From an uncultured Eubacteriales bacterium (GTDB lineage: Bacteria > Bacillota > Clostridia > Oscillospirales > QAMX01): a stretch of 22,954 bases of DNA. Made by a program: the position numbers and the translations under genes. The notes under the pieces are model-generated. The model saw only the letters and a program-made list of their open reading frames with translations. It was not told the DNA's origin and made no database searches. The stretch lies in the NCBI GenBank assembly GCA_900551265.1, contig URVL01000020.1, forward strand, positions 1 through 22,954. The letters run 5' to 3'. Below are positions 6,423 to 13,463 of the stretch, piece after piece (positions within the stretch are counted from its first letter, which is position 1; the number at the start of each line of letters is the position of its first letter).

Positions 6423-6737
6423 TTACACCTCCATAATTTTGAGAAAACGGGGATAATCCTCAGCAAGCCGCGTCAAGTAGAGGTACAACGCCTCAAAAAC
6501 CGGCTGCGCAGTTTCACAAGGTTCCGAAAAAAGAACGGATACCTCCGTATTTTCCTGATCCACCATAACCTCCGCCAAAAGCATCAGCACATCTGTGATT
6601 TCACATTCGGCAAGGCCAACTGCCGCTGAAATGGCTGCACAGACAATGTCCTCACCGCGCGGGGCCTTTCCAGAATGCCCACTTGCCCGGAAACCCAGGT
6701 AGGCGGTACCCTTGCGGAAGAACGTAACGGTAGTCAT
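6423..6737 (-). CDS. prp: Ribosomal-processing cysteine protease Prp (YsxB family)
   Basis: Prp cuts the N-terminal extension from L27 in Firmicutes and related groups. The 104-residue protein carries the catalytic histidine and cysteine in GHSGKAPRGEDIVCAAISAA: H21 and C33, the expected spacing. The rest (AVGLAECEI to the C-terminal VFEALYLYLTRLAEDYP) fits the YsxB fold. Its ATG at 6737 overlaps the rplU stop by one base (TAATG), which implies translational coupling. Its substrate L27 is encoded three bases downstream and keeps the cleavage site, so the pair is functionally matched. Without Prp such an L27 would block the ribosome active site. Confidence 0.96.
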   Translation of the reverse strand: MTTVTFFRKGTAYLGFRASGHSGKAPRGEDIVCAAISAAVGLAECEITDVLMLLAEVMVDQENTEVSVLFSEPCETAQPVFEALYLYLTRLAEDYPRFLKIMEV

Positions 6738-7048
6738 TATGCGTTCACTTTTTCAATCTGCACCTTCGTATAGGGTTGACGATGGCCCTGACGACGGCGG
6801 TAATTCTTCTTTGCCTTATACTTATAAACCATAATTTTCGGGGATTTGCCGTTTTTCAAAACCTTGCCGGTGACCGTTGCTCCCGCAACATAGGGATTGC
6901 CAAGCTTGGCCTCGCCAACTTCGCCACATGCCAGAACGCGGTCAAACGTAACAGTTTCATCAGCGGCGACATCCAGTTTCTCAATATAGACAATCTCGCC
7001 TTCTGTCACTTTAACCTGCTTGCCGCCGGTTTCAATAATTGCGTACAT
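6737..7048 (-). CDS. rplU: Ribosomal protein L21
   Basis: L21 is a structural protein of the 50S subunit that contacts 23S rRNA. The 103-residue protein is of normal length and starts [18 protein letters not shown], the family signature, and ends with the conserved [21 protein letters not shown] segment that binds rRNA. The ATG at 7048 follows AGAGGTT; a frame extending to 7078 lies inside the leader and lacks support. It is the first gene of the rplU-prp-rpmA transcript and has a near-perfect promoter and a structured leader. Confidence 0.97.
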   Translation of the reverse strand: MYAIIETGGKQVKVTEGEIVYIEKLDVAADETVTFDRVLACGEVGEAKLGNPYVAGATVTGKVLKNGKSPKIMVYKYKAKKNYRRRQGHRQPYTKVQIEKVNA

Positions 7049-7125
7049 AAAATAACCTCTCTTCTTCTTTAGAGTCACGCTTTGGCAGGTGCGGTAAGCC
7101 GACTTATAACCTGCCCAAATGCGGC
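7049..7125 (-). ncRNA. L21-type ribosomal protein leader RNA
   Basis: The predicted transcript starts near 7125. In the leader GGGCAGGT and ACCTGCC (plus coordinates 7109-7115 and 7084-7090) form a stem of at least seven pairs enclosing a smaller hairpin. Firmicutes rplU genes are known to have such L21 leaders, thought to bind L21 and give feedback control. The position, size and stem agree; a covariance search was not possible. Confidence 0.65.
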
Positions 7126-7131
7126 TTTACG

Positions 7132-7160
7132 ATTATAGCATTTATATTCAATATTGTCAA
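7132..7160 (-). promoter_or_regulatory. Consensus promoter of the rplU-prp-rpmA operon
   Basis: On the minus strand TTGACA (7155-7160) and TATAAT (7132-7137) both match consensus perfectly with 17 bases between them, as expected for a highly expressed ribosomal operon. Confidence 0.92.
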
Positions 7161-7203
7161 CACTTTTCTAAAGAAAAACTGCACATTTAATCCCCATTTG
7201 CAC

Positions 7204-7953
7204 TTATTCAAAGTAAATTCGCATATATCCATCATAAAGCGTGAGTCCGGCAGGCGTCCGTCCATAAGAGGCAAAAAAGTCCGTCAAAGCGGTATTCACC
7301 ATTTCAACGACAGATCCCGGAAGCAGGGACGTCGGAATAGAGAGGCCTGCCACAGTCAACGCCTGCGGATCCAAATCAACGGTGCCGTTTGCCGCATCGT
7401 AGGAAACTCCAACCGTTACGTCAAACGTAATTTCCTCCGGCGCCAGTTGCAGCGTCATCCTCTCAAGCGTACTCAGGACAGATCCCTGGCTATCCAGCAT
7501 CTCAATGAACTTGTCTCTCTCTGCGCTGCCTGAAAAAGCCAATGTAGAATCTGACGAAATTGTCACCTCATCCAGCGTCAGCGGGAAAGAATCCTCCATT
7601 GCGGCTTCCAAAAGTTCACGCAACTTTTCCTGTGTAATTTCAATTCGAATTGCATCCGTGGAAGGAAGATCGGAAATACTGGAGCCCTCCTCGTCGTTCT
7701 CTTGAACGTCATTCTCCGGAGTCTCCGGACTGGACGAATCCTCACGCCCGGCACCGCCGGGATTATCCAGCGTTCCGCCGGGCTCATCCCGGCCGCTTCC
7801 GAGGCCGGCCCTGTCCAAAATTTCCGTCAACAGGGTTCCACCCTCTGTACTTCTCACCGACGAGAGCATTACAGCGAGCAACGCGATCGATATGGCCAGC
7901 GCTATAAAAAAGATGACGGCGTACAGACAGCCGCCCGAACGTCTACGTCCCAA
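7204..7953 (-). CDS. Single-pass membrane protein with extracellular domain, unknown function
   Basis: I do not recognise this family with certainty. The 249-residue protein has a basic start (MGRRRSGG), one membrane helix at about 9-31, a long Gly/Pro/Asp/Glu-rich linker (about 50-100), and an outside domain from about 100 with alternating helix and beta strands (IRIEITQEKLRELLEAAM, DEVTISSDSTLAFSG, ITFDVTVGVSYD). The layout recalls YpmS/DUF2140-like proteins, which have an N-terminal anchor and a lipid- or wall-facing domain; this is a resemblance only. The start is TTG at 7953, supported by GAGGTG eight bases before it and by the sense of the helix. It lies between the P-loop ATPase and rplU on the same strand, with a hairpin before it. 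Confidence 0.72.
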   Translation of the reverse strand: MGRRRSGGCLYAVIFFIALAISIALLAVMLSSVRSTEGGTLLTEILDRAGLGSGRDEPGGTLDNPGGAGREDSSSPETPENDVQENDEEGSSISDLPSTDAIRIEITQEKLRELLEAAMEDSFPLTLDEVTISSDSTLAFSGSAERDKFIEMLDSQGSVLSTLERMTLQLAPEEITFDVTVGVSYDAANGTVDLDPQALTVAGLSIPTSLLPGSVVEMVNTALTDFFASYGRTPAGLTLYDGYMRIYFE

Positions 7954-7989
7954 AACAAAGCACCTCGTGAAACAGGATCGTCAAATATA

Positions 7990-8018
7990 TATGCGCATCA
8001 GATTCCCCTATGCGCATA
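7990..8018. repeat. Paired palindrome ATGCGCAT, possible hairpin
   Basis: The self-complementary octamer ATGCGCAT occurs at 7991-7998 and 8010-8017, and with flanking bases the two copies form a TATGCGCAT/ATGCGCATA stem with an 11-base loop. It lies in the leader of the TTG-started membrane protein gene, right after the terminator of the ATPase gene. It could be an operator pair or an RNA hairpin. Confidence 0.55.
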
Positions 8019-8021
8019 GCA

Positions 8022-8055
8022 GAAAAGAAAAGCGCCGCGTTCATGAGCACGGCGC
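8022..8055 (-). terminator. Terminator of the small P-loop ATPase gene
   Basis: GCGCCG (8032-8037) pairs with CGGCGC (8050-8055), with one mismatch and a further G-C pair inside. On the minus strand it is followed by CTTTTCTTTT. Confidence 0.75.
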
Positions 8056-8071
8056 CTTCTGTCGGCTTCCC

Positions 8072-8485
8072 TTATAGATACTTGCTCAGATGCTTCTCCG
8101 CCAAATCCCGGTCACAGCTCAGCATAACCGTGAATTTTATGTGATGCTTTTCGCTGAATTCATCGAGCTGGTTAATAAAGCGCTCAAACTCTTCAATGTC
8201 ATCAATACGGGCAGCTTTCTGCAGGCTATCGATAAAAATATTTGTAACATCAAAATTCTGCGCATAAATCGCACAAATAAAAGCGAACAGCGTATCAACG
8301 CCGGGAGCAAGCGGATAATCACATATATCAATCAAACGTGCCGCATATTTAATATCATAAGTGAGATTACGTCCAGCTTCTATGCAAACAATACTTCCGT
8401 GGTCTTCCTCAACAGCACGGTTTACCATATCGATCAGCATCTTGGTCTTACCTGTACCTTTTTTTCCCACAATTACCTTAACCAA
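8072..8485 (-). CDS. Small P-loop ATP-binding protein
   Basis: Function unknown; similar proteins in clostridia are sometimes labelled PilT-like without evidence. The 137-residue protein has a Walker A motif GKKGTGKT (7-14) and a Walker B-like NIFIDS (82-87), but no other complete motor or helicase motif, so it is a compact nucleotide-binding domain. Residues 95-137 are helical and charged (FERFINQLDEFSEKHH). No signal peptide or membrane segment. The start is TTG at 8485: AAGGAGGAG lies eight bases before it, while the ATG nearer that site runs into a stop after four codons. It has its own promoter and terminator, with dacF upstream and a membrane protein gene downstream. Confidence 0.8.
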   Translation of the reverse strand: MVKVIVGKKGTGKTKMLIDMVNRAVEEDHGSIVCIEAGRNLTYDIKYAARLIDICDYPLAPGVDTLFAFICAIYAQNFDVTNIFIDSLQKAARIDDIEEFERFINQLDEFSEKHHIKFTVMLSCDRDLAEKHLSKYL

Positions 8486-8528
8486 ATCGCATCTCCTCCT
8501 TTTCTGTCATGGGGAACTGACTATCTGT

Positions 8529-8557
8529 ATTTTAACACAGATTTATCATACTGGCAA
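8529..8557 (-). promoter_or_regulatory. Promoter of the small P-loop ATPase gene
   Basis: On the minus strand TTGCCA (8552-8557) and TAAAAT (8529-8534) are separated by 17 bases, placing the start near 8522. Confidence 0.75.
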
Positions 8558-8596
8558 TGCGTAACATGTAAATAATTTCGTCAGAATATATGTAAT

Positions 8597-8616
8597 GCGC
8601 GGGAAAATTCCCGCGC
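8597..8616 (-). terminator. Hairpin after dacF
   Basis: GCGCGGGAA (8597-8605) and TTCCCGCGC (8608-8616) form a very GC-rich stem five bases beyond the dacF stop at 8622. The minus-strand T tract is weak (ATTACATAT); the plus-strand side has TTTTTT at 8625-8630, inside dacF. Probable dacF terminator. Confidence 0.65.
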
Positions 8617-8621
8617 ACTCC

Positions 8622-9755
8622 TCATTTTTTCAAAAGAAGAGACTTCAAAATCTCTCCATATATATCCATCGTGCTCAGACGCTTCACACTGTTTGCAGCA
8701 ACAACAGGCACCTCTGCAATCTGCTTACCGTCCAGCGAAAAACGCAACGTGCCGACTTTCTGTCCCTTTTCGACAGGGGCTTCCAGTCTCTCCACCAGAA
8801 CCAGCTGCTTCTCTACCTTAGCAGCCTGTGCTTTTTCAATCAACACCTGCGCGTTTTCTGCAAGCTCTACCTCCACACTGTCTTCCTGACCCAGTGTAAC
8901 CGGAATGGGCTCTGCATGGTTTTCATCCTCACCCAAACCGACGACCGCATAATTAGCAAAGCCAAAGTTTAAAAGGCCGGAGGCATCCGCGTTACGGTGC
9001 GGCGAAGTATCGGACTTCATAATAACGGCAATCAGTTCCATTCCGTCGCGTTCCGCAGATGCCGAAACGCAGTAGCCTGCTTTCGACGTAAAACCGGTCT
9101 TTAAACCCGTAGTGCCATCGTAGAAACGAACCAGTTTATTGGTGTTTGAAAGTCCAAATGCACCGTCTCGCACAGTGTCCATCCAAATGGTCGTATAACT
9201 GCGAATCATCTCATGCTTTAAAAGTTCGCGTGACATCAGCGCAATATCGTACGCCGTGGTATAGTGTTCTTCATCGTCTAACCCACAGCAGTTTGCGAAA
9301 TGGGTATCTTTCATGCCAAGTGCGGCGGCACGATCATTCATCATGGAGACAAATGTCGCCTCACTGCCTGCAATATGTTCCGCCACTGCGACGCAGGCAT
9401 CGTTTGCGGAGCTGACTGCGATGGATTTCAGCATATCATGCAGCGACATCCGCTCGCCGGGCTCCAGATAAATCTGCGATCCACCCATAGACGCCGCATG
9501 GTCGGACGTGACGACTTCATCGTTCTGGCTGATTTGTCCTCTTTCAATTGCTTCCACGGTTAAAAGCATCGTCATGATTTTTGTCACGCTGGCCGGCGCC
9601 AATTTTTCATGGGAATTTTTCTCGTACAGCACTGTGCCGGAGGTACGTTCAATCAGGATGGCGCTCGGTGCGGCAACCTCAGGAGGTACCGGTGCGGCAA
9701 ACGCGCTCATGGTAAGCGTCAGCGCCGTGACGGCGGCTAAAAACATTTTTTTCAT
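8622..9755 (-). CDS. dacF: D-alanyl-D-alanine carboxypeptidase (penicillin-binding protein 5/DacF type)
   Basis: Trims the terminal D-alanine from peptidoglycan pentapeptides outside the membrane. The 377-residue protein has a signal peptide (1-20, cut probably after AFA). The three active-site motifs are present: SVTK (S56 nucleophile, K59), SAN (116-118) and KTG (219-221). A C-terminal beta domain runs from about 280 to 360, followed by the amphipathic tail MDIYGEILKSLLLKK that anchors such enzymes to the membrane surface. The ATG at 9755 follows AGGTGG. The gene diverges from mtaB. An inverted repeat spans its leader and start codon. The symbol follows the B. subtilis sporulation-type name; dacA or dacB would be equally possible by sequence. 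Confidence 0.93.
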   Translation of the reverse strand: MKKMFLAAVTALTLTMSAFAAPVPPEVAAPSAILIERTSGTVLYEKNSHEKLAPASVTKIMTMLLTVEAIERGQISQNDEVVTSDHAASMGGSQIYLEPGERMSLHDMLKSIAVSSANDACVAVAEHIAGSEATFVSMMNDRAAALGMKDTHFANCCGLDDEEHYTTAYDIALMSRELLKHEMIRSYTTIWMDTVRDGAFGLSNTNKLVRFYDGTTGLKTGFTSKAGYCVSASAERDGMELIAVIMKSDTSPHRNADASGLLNFGFANYAVVGLGEDENHAEPIPVTLGQEDSVEVELAENAQVLIEKAQAAKVEKQLVLVERLEAPVEKGQKVGTLRFSLDGKQIAEVPVVAANSVKRLSTMDIYGEILKSLLLKK

Positions 9756-9807
9756 AGAATACCACCTATATAATAGAATTTAATACGTTTTCACAGGAGT
9801 ATTCTAT
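9754..9807 (-). repeat. Inverted repeat around the dacF start
   Basis: ATAGAATAC (9754-9762) and GTATTCTAT (9799-9807) are perfect 9-bp inverted arms 36 bases apart. In the dacF mRNA the 3' arm lies between the ribosome binding site and the start codon, whose first two bases it includes. Confidence 0.55.
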
Positions 9808-9849
9808 ACAGAAGTGTCGAATTTATGCGTTTTTTGGCCAATTTCGCCC

Positions 9850-9878
9850 TTGTTTTTAAACGGTAGTTGTACTATAAT
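9850..9878 (+). promoter_or_regulatory. Promoter of mtaB
   Basis: TTGTTT (9850-9855) and a perfect TATAAT (9873-9878) are spaced by 17 bases, 45 bases before the mtaB start. Confidence 0.75.
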
Positions 9879-9923
9879 AAAGCAGGATTCATACAATTTT
9901 GAAGAAATCCTTTGGAGTACTGC

Positions 9924-11216
9924 ATGAGGTTTGCCTTTTATACACTTGGTTGCAAAGCCAATCAGTTTGATACCCAGGCTTTGGAACAGCTCGTCTGTGA
10001 ACGTGGACATACGATTGTCCCGTTTTCAGATAAGGCGGATATCTACGTCATTAACACCTGCACCGTGACGGCGGAGAGCGACAGAAAGTCCAGGCAAATG
10101 GTACGCAGCGCCCGCCGGCGTGTACCAGAAGCGGTAATTGGTATTTGTGGTTGTTTTTCGCAGGTGTCGCCGGAGGCTGCTTCGTCGCTTGGGGCAGACA
10201 TTGTTTTCGGCACTCGCGATCGGCTGCAGTTTCTTGCTCTCTTGGAGGAAGCCGCGGCTGCCCGCAGCACAGCCGTTCACGTCACGCCGTACAAACGCGG
10301 CGCGGCATTTGAAGTTCTGCCAGCCGGTGGGTTTGAAGGACGTACCCGCGCACTGCTAAAAGTACAGGACGGCTGCGATAATTATTGCACCTACTGTATC
10401 ATTCCCTATTCGAGAGGTCATGTGCGCTCTCTTCCGCTTTCCTCCGCCATACAAGAAGTACGCCGTCTGTGGGATCAGGGATACCTGGAAACCGTGCTGA
10501 CCGGAATTGAGATATCCTCCTATGGATTAGATTTTCAAGACGGGACCAGCCTCATCCATCTGTTGGAAGCTGTTTGCCGTTCCGTACCGGACATGCGTAT
10601 CCATATGGGGTCGCTCGAACCACGCACCATTACGCGGCAGTTCTGTGAACAGATTGCGGCTCTGCCAAATCTTTTACCGCATTTCCATCTTTCTCTGCAG
10701 TCCGGCTGTGACGCAACGCTCTTTCGCATGCACCGCCGTTATGATACTGCGCGATTTTATGAATCGGTTAGGTTGCTGCGTGAATATGTTCCAAACGCCG
10801 GCATAACCGCCGACCTCATTACGGGCTTTCCTGGTGAGACAGAGGATGAATTTGCAGAAACCCTGTCTTTTCTGCGCAAGTGTCGTTTTTCTGCTATGCA
10901 CATTTTCCCTTACTCCGAACGTCCTGGCACACCGGCTGCGTCCATGGTGCAGCTGCCGCGCGAGGTACGAAGCGCGCGTGCACACGAGGCCGCTGCTGTT
11001 GCCGCCGAATCTCGGTCCGCTTTTCTTCGTTCACAAATCGGGCGGACGGACAATGTATTGTTTGAAGCCGGAGAACCCGGCGTACAGCAGGGACATACGA
11101 CAAATTATCTTCCCATTCGTATTCTGTGCATGCAGGAATTGCAGGGGCATGTCTGCTGTGTACGCATTACCGATGTGCAAGACGCACAGCTGGTGGGCGA
11201 ATTACTCTGTATGTAA
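9924..11216 (+). CDS. mtaB: tRNA (N6-threonylcarbamoyladenosine-37) methylthiotransferase MtaB
   Basis: Radical SAM enzyme that adds a methylthio group to t6A37 of ANN-decoding tRNAs. The 430-residue protein has the N-terminal MTTase domain with cluster cysteines C10 (YTLGCK), C46 (NTCTV) and C77 (CGCFSQ). The radical SAM cluster CDNYCTYC follows (C151, C155, C158), then GITADLITGFPGETEDEF, and a C-terminal TRAM-like domain. The opening MRFAFYTLGCKANQFDTQ and the HIFPYSERPGTPA motif point to MtaB rather than MiaB or RimO. The ATG at 9924 has TTTGGAG six bases before it, and an in-frame TTG at 9912 overlaps that site. Divergent from dacF and convergent with a small YtxH-like gene; the two stops flank one palindrome. 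Confidence 0.95.
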   Translation: MRFAFYTLGCKANQFDTQALEQLVCERGHTIVPFSDKADIYVINTCTVTAESDRKSRQMVRSARRRVPEAVIGICGCFSQVSPEAASSLGADIVFGTRDRLQFLALLEEAAAARSTAVHVTPYKRGAAFEVLPAGGFEGRTRALLKVQDGCDNYCTYCIIPYSRGHVRSLPLSSAIQEVRRLWDQGYLETVLTGIEISSYGLDFQDGTSLIHLLEAVCRSVPDMRIHMGSLEPRTITRQFCEQIAALPNLLPHFHLSLQSGCDATLFRMHRRYDTARFYESVRLLREYVPNAGITADLITGFPGETEDEFAETLSFLRKCRFSAMHIFPYSERPGTPAASMVQLPREVRSARAHEAAAVAAESRSAFLRSQIGRTDNVLFEAGEPGVQQGHTTNYLPIRILCMQELQGHVCCVRITDVQDAQLVGELLCM

Positions 11217-11237
11217 AGGCAGGGAATTCCCTGCCTT
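11216..11237. terminator. Perfect 22-bp palindrome between two convergent genes
   Basis: AAGGCAGGGAA followed by its exact complement TTCCCTGCCTT. Its outer bases belong to the stop codons of mtaB (plus) and of the small gene on the minus strand. Likely a bidirectional terminator, though T tracts are short on both sides. Confidence 0.7.
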
Positions 11238-11403
11238 ATCCTTTAAACACACATCCGATATCTTCAACAAGATCGCCCATTGATTTCAGCGCACGGCTGA
11301 CGCGTTTTCTGGGGCTTTGTTTGCGTGTCATCGGTATTGTCATCAGTGCAACCGCGGAACCAACCAAGAGCCCGGCTGCGGCGCCCTTTACAAAATTATT
11401 CAT
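11236..11403 (-). CDS. Small YtxH-like membrane-associated protein
   Basis: A 55-residue protein, MNNFVKGAAAGLLVGSAVAL at its start, giving a glycine/alanine-rich membrane helix (about 4-24), then a basic part (TRKQSPRKRVSRALKSMG) and a short helix. This layout fits YtxH-domain proteins, which are stress- or envelope-linked, with no clear biochemical role. GGAGGTG lies six bases before the ATG at 11403, which is preferred over an in-frame ATG at 11418 that falls before that site. It is a single gene between mtaB (convergent) and the DUF1015 gene (divergent). Confidence 0.78.
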   Translation of the reverse strand: MNNFVKGAAAGLLVGSAVALMTIPMTRKQSPRKRVSRALKSMGDLVEDIGCVFKG

Positions 11404-11421
11404 ATTACACCTCCGCATGAT

Positions 11422-11490
11422 TTGACGCTCTTAGTATTTCCCCGATAAAGAAAGTTATCACGGCATATTTTGTATTTTCGGGGAGTTTTT
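11422..11490 (+). promoter_or_regulatory. Possible promoter and hairpin ahead of the DUF1015 gene
   Basis: TTGACG (11422-11427) and GATAAA (11444-11449) with a 16-base spacer make a moderate promoter. Downstream, TCGGGG (11478-11483) can pair with CCCCGA (11440-11445) and is followed by AGTTTTT, which looks like a weak terminator or attenuator. Both are tentative. Confidence 0.35.
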
Positions 11491-11524
11491 GAATAGAAGA
11501 TTTTTATTTTTTTGAGGTGAACCT

Positions 11525-12793
11525 ATGGCCGAAGTTAAACCATTTCGAGCAATGATGTATTGCAACGATCTAGCAGGCGAATTTTCAGAGCTCTGCTGCC
11601 CGCCATATGACATTATCCCGCCTGCGGAACAGGCGCGTCTTTATCGTGAGGCGCCGTATAACGCCATCCGTTTGGAACTTGCGCCCGGTGAAGGCGCGCA
11701 GCGCTATGCGAATGCCGCCGCCACACTAAAAAAATGGCTGGATGATGGGATCTTGACGATTCATGACCGCGACGCTTTTTATATTTACGAAGAAGAGTTC
11801 ACCGTAGGCGGAAAAGTGCTTTCTCTGCGCGGCCTAATCGCACGTGTCGTGCTGGAAGAGTTTTCAAAGGGTATCGTCCTGCCGCATGAGGAGACTCTAT
11901 CCAAAGCGAAACAGGACCGCTTTAATTTAATGGTCGCTACCGGCTGTAATTTCAGTCAGGTATATTCCATGTATATTGACGATGAGCATACAATTACACC
12001 GAAGATTGACGCCATCGCTTCCCGCCGTCCCGATATCGAATTCACGTATTCCGACGGGGTCACGCATCGCCTCTGGATCGAGGGCGACAAGGCAACATGT
12101 GCGGCATTGTCCGAGGCTTTTGCAGATCATCAACTCTTTATCGCAGACGGACACCACCGCTATGAAACAGCTCTCAATTACCGTAATTATCTGCGCGAGA
12201 CGAAGGGTGATGCGGGAAATGCCGACTGCGTCATGATGATGCTGGTCGATATCGATTATCCTGGGTTAGTCGTCTTACCAACGCACCGCGTAATATTTGG
12301 TCTTGACGATTTTCATGCGGAAGATGTACTTTCCTCGCTTGCCGGTACTTTTACTTCTAAAAAAATCAATAAGAGCGAGGTGGAGCCGGCACTTGCAGAT
12401 GCAGACGCACCGTCTTTTGTCTTTTACGCGGAGGGGACGGCGCATCTGCTGACTTTGGCCGATCCTGCAGCCATGGCCGCAGCTGTTCCGGATCGTTCTG
12501 ACGCATACCGTACGTTGGACGTTGCCATTTTGCACAGTTTGATCCTTGAACCGTGTTTTGGAATTGACCGGGAAAACATGGCGCGCGGAGAAAATCTCCG
12601 ATATACGCGCGACGCAGCGGAGGCCTTTTCCGACGTAGATTCCGGAGCGGCGCAGGCGGCTTTTATTCTTAATCCAACCCGTGTGCGTCAGATCAAGGAC
12701 GTCGCGCTGGCAGGCGACAAGATGCCGCAGAAATCTACCTACTTTTATCCAAAAATCATCACAGGGCTACTTTTTAACAATTTCCAGTATTAA
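11525..12793 (+). CDS. DUF1015 family protein
   Basis: Conserved family of unknown biochemical role, found widely in Clostridia, often near serine or phosphoglycerate metabolism genes elsewhere. The 422-residue protein begins with the usual AEVKPFRAMMYC and CCPPYDIIPPAEQARLY, has VLPHEETLSKAKQDR (119-132) and the family signature IADGHHRYETALNYR (206-220), and ends with QIKDVALAGDKMPQKSTYFYPK, where DKMPQKSTYFYPK is strongly conserved. Its length is normal. GAGGTGA precedes the ATG at 11525 by six bases. No signal peptide, so cytosolic. I see no partner gene in an operon: the minus-strand small gene diverges and a separate promoter precedes the next gene. Confidence 0.94.
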   Translation: MAEVKPFRAMMYCNDLAGEFSELCCPPYDIIPPAEQARLYREAPYNAIRLELAPGEGAQRYANAAATLKKWLDDGILTIHDRDAFYIYEEEFTVGGKVLSLRGLIARVVLEEFSKGIVLPHEETLSKAKQDRFNLMVATGCNFSQVYSMYIDDEHTITPKIDAIASRRPDIEFTYSDGVTHRLWIEGDKATCAALSEAFADHQLFIADGHHRYETALNYRNYLRETKGDAGNADCVMMMLVDIDYPGLVVLPTHRVIFGLDDFHAEDVLSSLAGTFTSKKINKSEVEPALADADAPSFVFYAEGTAHLLTLADPAAMAAAVPDRSDAYRTLDVAILHSLILEPCFGIDRENMARGENLRYTRDAAEAFSDVDSGAAQAAFILNPTRVRQIKDVALAGDKMPQKSTYFYPKIITGLLFNNFQY

Positions 12794-12836
12794 TTGCGTA
12801 ACACTGTTTTATGTATGGGAAAAATTTGATTGGTGA

Positions 12837-12845
12837 TGGTATAAT
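12837..12845 (+). promoter_or_regulatory. Extended -10 promoter before a structured leader
   Basis: TGG followed directly by a perfect TATAAT (12840-12845) is an extended -10 element. No good -35 is visible (TGGGAA at 12816 is weak). Transcription would start near 12852. Confidence 0.6.
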
Positions 12846-12851
12846 TCCCCT

Positions 12852-12975
12852 GCTCGAACGTCTGCTGGTGGCCTAACAGAGTGAATAGGGAAATTACTTT
12901 CCTTTTCACACGCCGATAAAGGGACAGTTCAGTGACTGGCTTATTAGCTCACATGTACATTTCAAGGAGCTTTGT
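12852..12975 (+). ncRNA. Structured 5' leader of unknown type
   Basis: About 120 bases of untranslated leader precede the broken DUF2441-like gene. GTGAA (12881-12885) pairs with TTCAC (12905-12909), and inside it GGAAA (12889-12893) pairs with TTTCC (12898-12902) around a TTAC loop. GAACGTC near 12856 can pair with GACAGTTC at 12923-12930 with a bulged A, giving a closing helix around the hairpin. AAGGAG at 12964-12969 then precedes the ATG. I recognise no known riboswitch class (TPP, yybP-ykoY, NiCo, ZTP, THF, lysine and guanidine were considered). It could be an ordinary leader with chance pairing. Confidence 0.35.
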
Positions 12976-13408
12976 ATGGAAAACATTCATTCCCAACCAG
13001 AATTTACAGCCTGTCACGTTGTGACTGGCCGTCCGATGTATATTGGCCATCATATTCTCTTTGACGAGTCGCATCACAACGGTATCTATCACCGTGTTAT
13101 GGAAAAAGTACCCATTGCAATGCAGATTTACGCACACCCTGAACGGTATGACGCCGCCGCGCTCGAGTATCACACCAGTGTTGCCCTGCGGGAACTTGCG
13201 TTAGGTGAAGGTTCGTGGAAATCGTTTCATCGGCAACGCTAACAATTGTTTTGATGCAGTCTTGAATAAAGAGGAAAATCTGATCATGGCGAAATGCTAT
13301 TGGAATAACGGCCCGAGTCCAAATGGAGATACGCCGATTTGGGAAACTCTAGTAGACGGAGATATCGAGATCGTGGAGATCGTTGAAGAAGTCAATCAAA
13401 ACATTTAA
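12976..13408 (+). pseudogene. Broken gene, probably DUF2441 family, with internal deletion and frameshift
   Basis: Two overlapping reading frames look like parts of one protein. Frame 1 (12976-13242) starts MENIHSQPEFTACHVVTGRP and runs to ALRELALGEG, after a sound AAGGAG site. It then drifts into GSWKSFHRQR and stops. Frame 2 (from about 13205 to 13408) gives RGNRFIGNANNCFDAVLN, YWNNG and ETLVDGDIEIVEIVEEVNQN, but has no ribosome binding site. From memory, DUF2441 proteins carry both halves joined by some 45-50 residues (a region with PSR and LYVS-like motifs) that are missing here. A deletion that also shifted the frame is the simplest explanation. The family name is a recollection; the split across frames is seen directly. 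A sequencing error cannot account for the missing middle. Confidence 0.68.
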
Positions 13409-13463
13409 CTGTTACGATGCGCAAAGTAACAGCCTGCCGGAAGAGTTCTGGCAGGCTGTTACT
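13409..13463 (+). terminator. Hairpin with an alternative pairing partner
   Basis: A 14-bp perfect stem, AGTAACAGCCTGCC (13425-13438) with GGCAGGCTGTTACT (13450-13463), follows the broken gene. GTAACAG within its left arm (13426-13432) can pair instead with CTGTTAC at 13409-13415. The downstream tract ATTTG is weak for a terminator. Confidence 0.6.

Noticed and set aside
12852..12975. NiCo or manganese riboswitch serving the cation-efflux gene
   Set aside because: The leader is about 800 bases from the transporter, which has its own promoter, and the conserved core sequences of those riboswitches are not visible.
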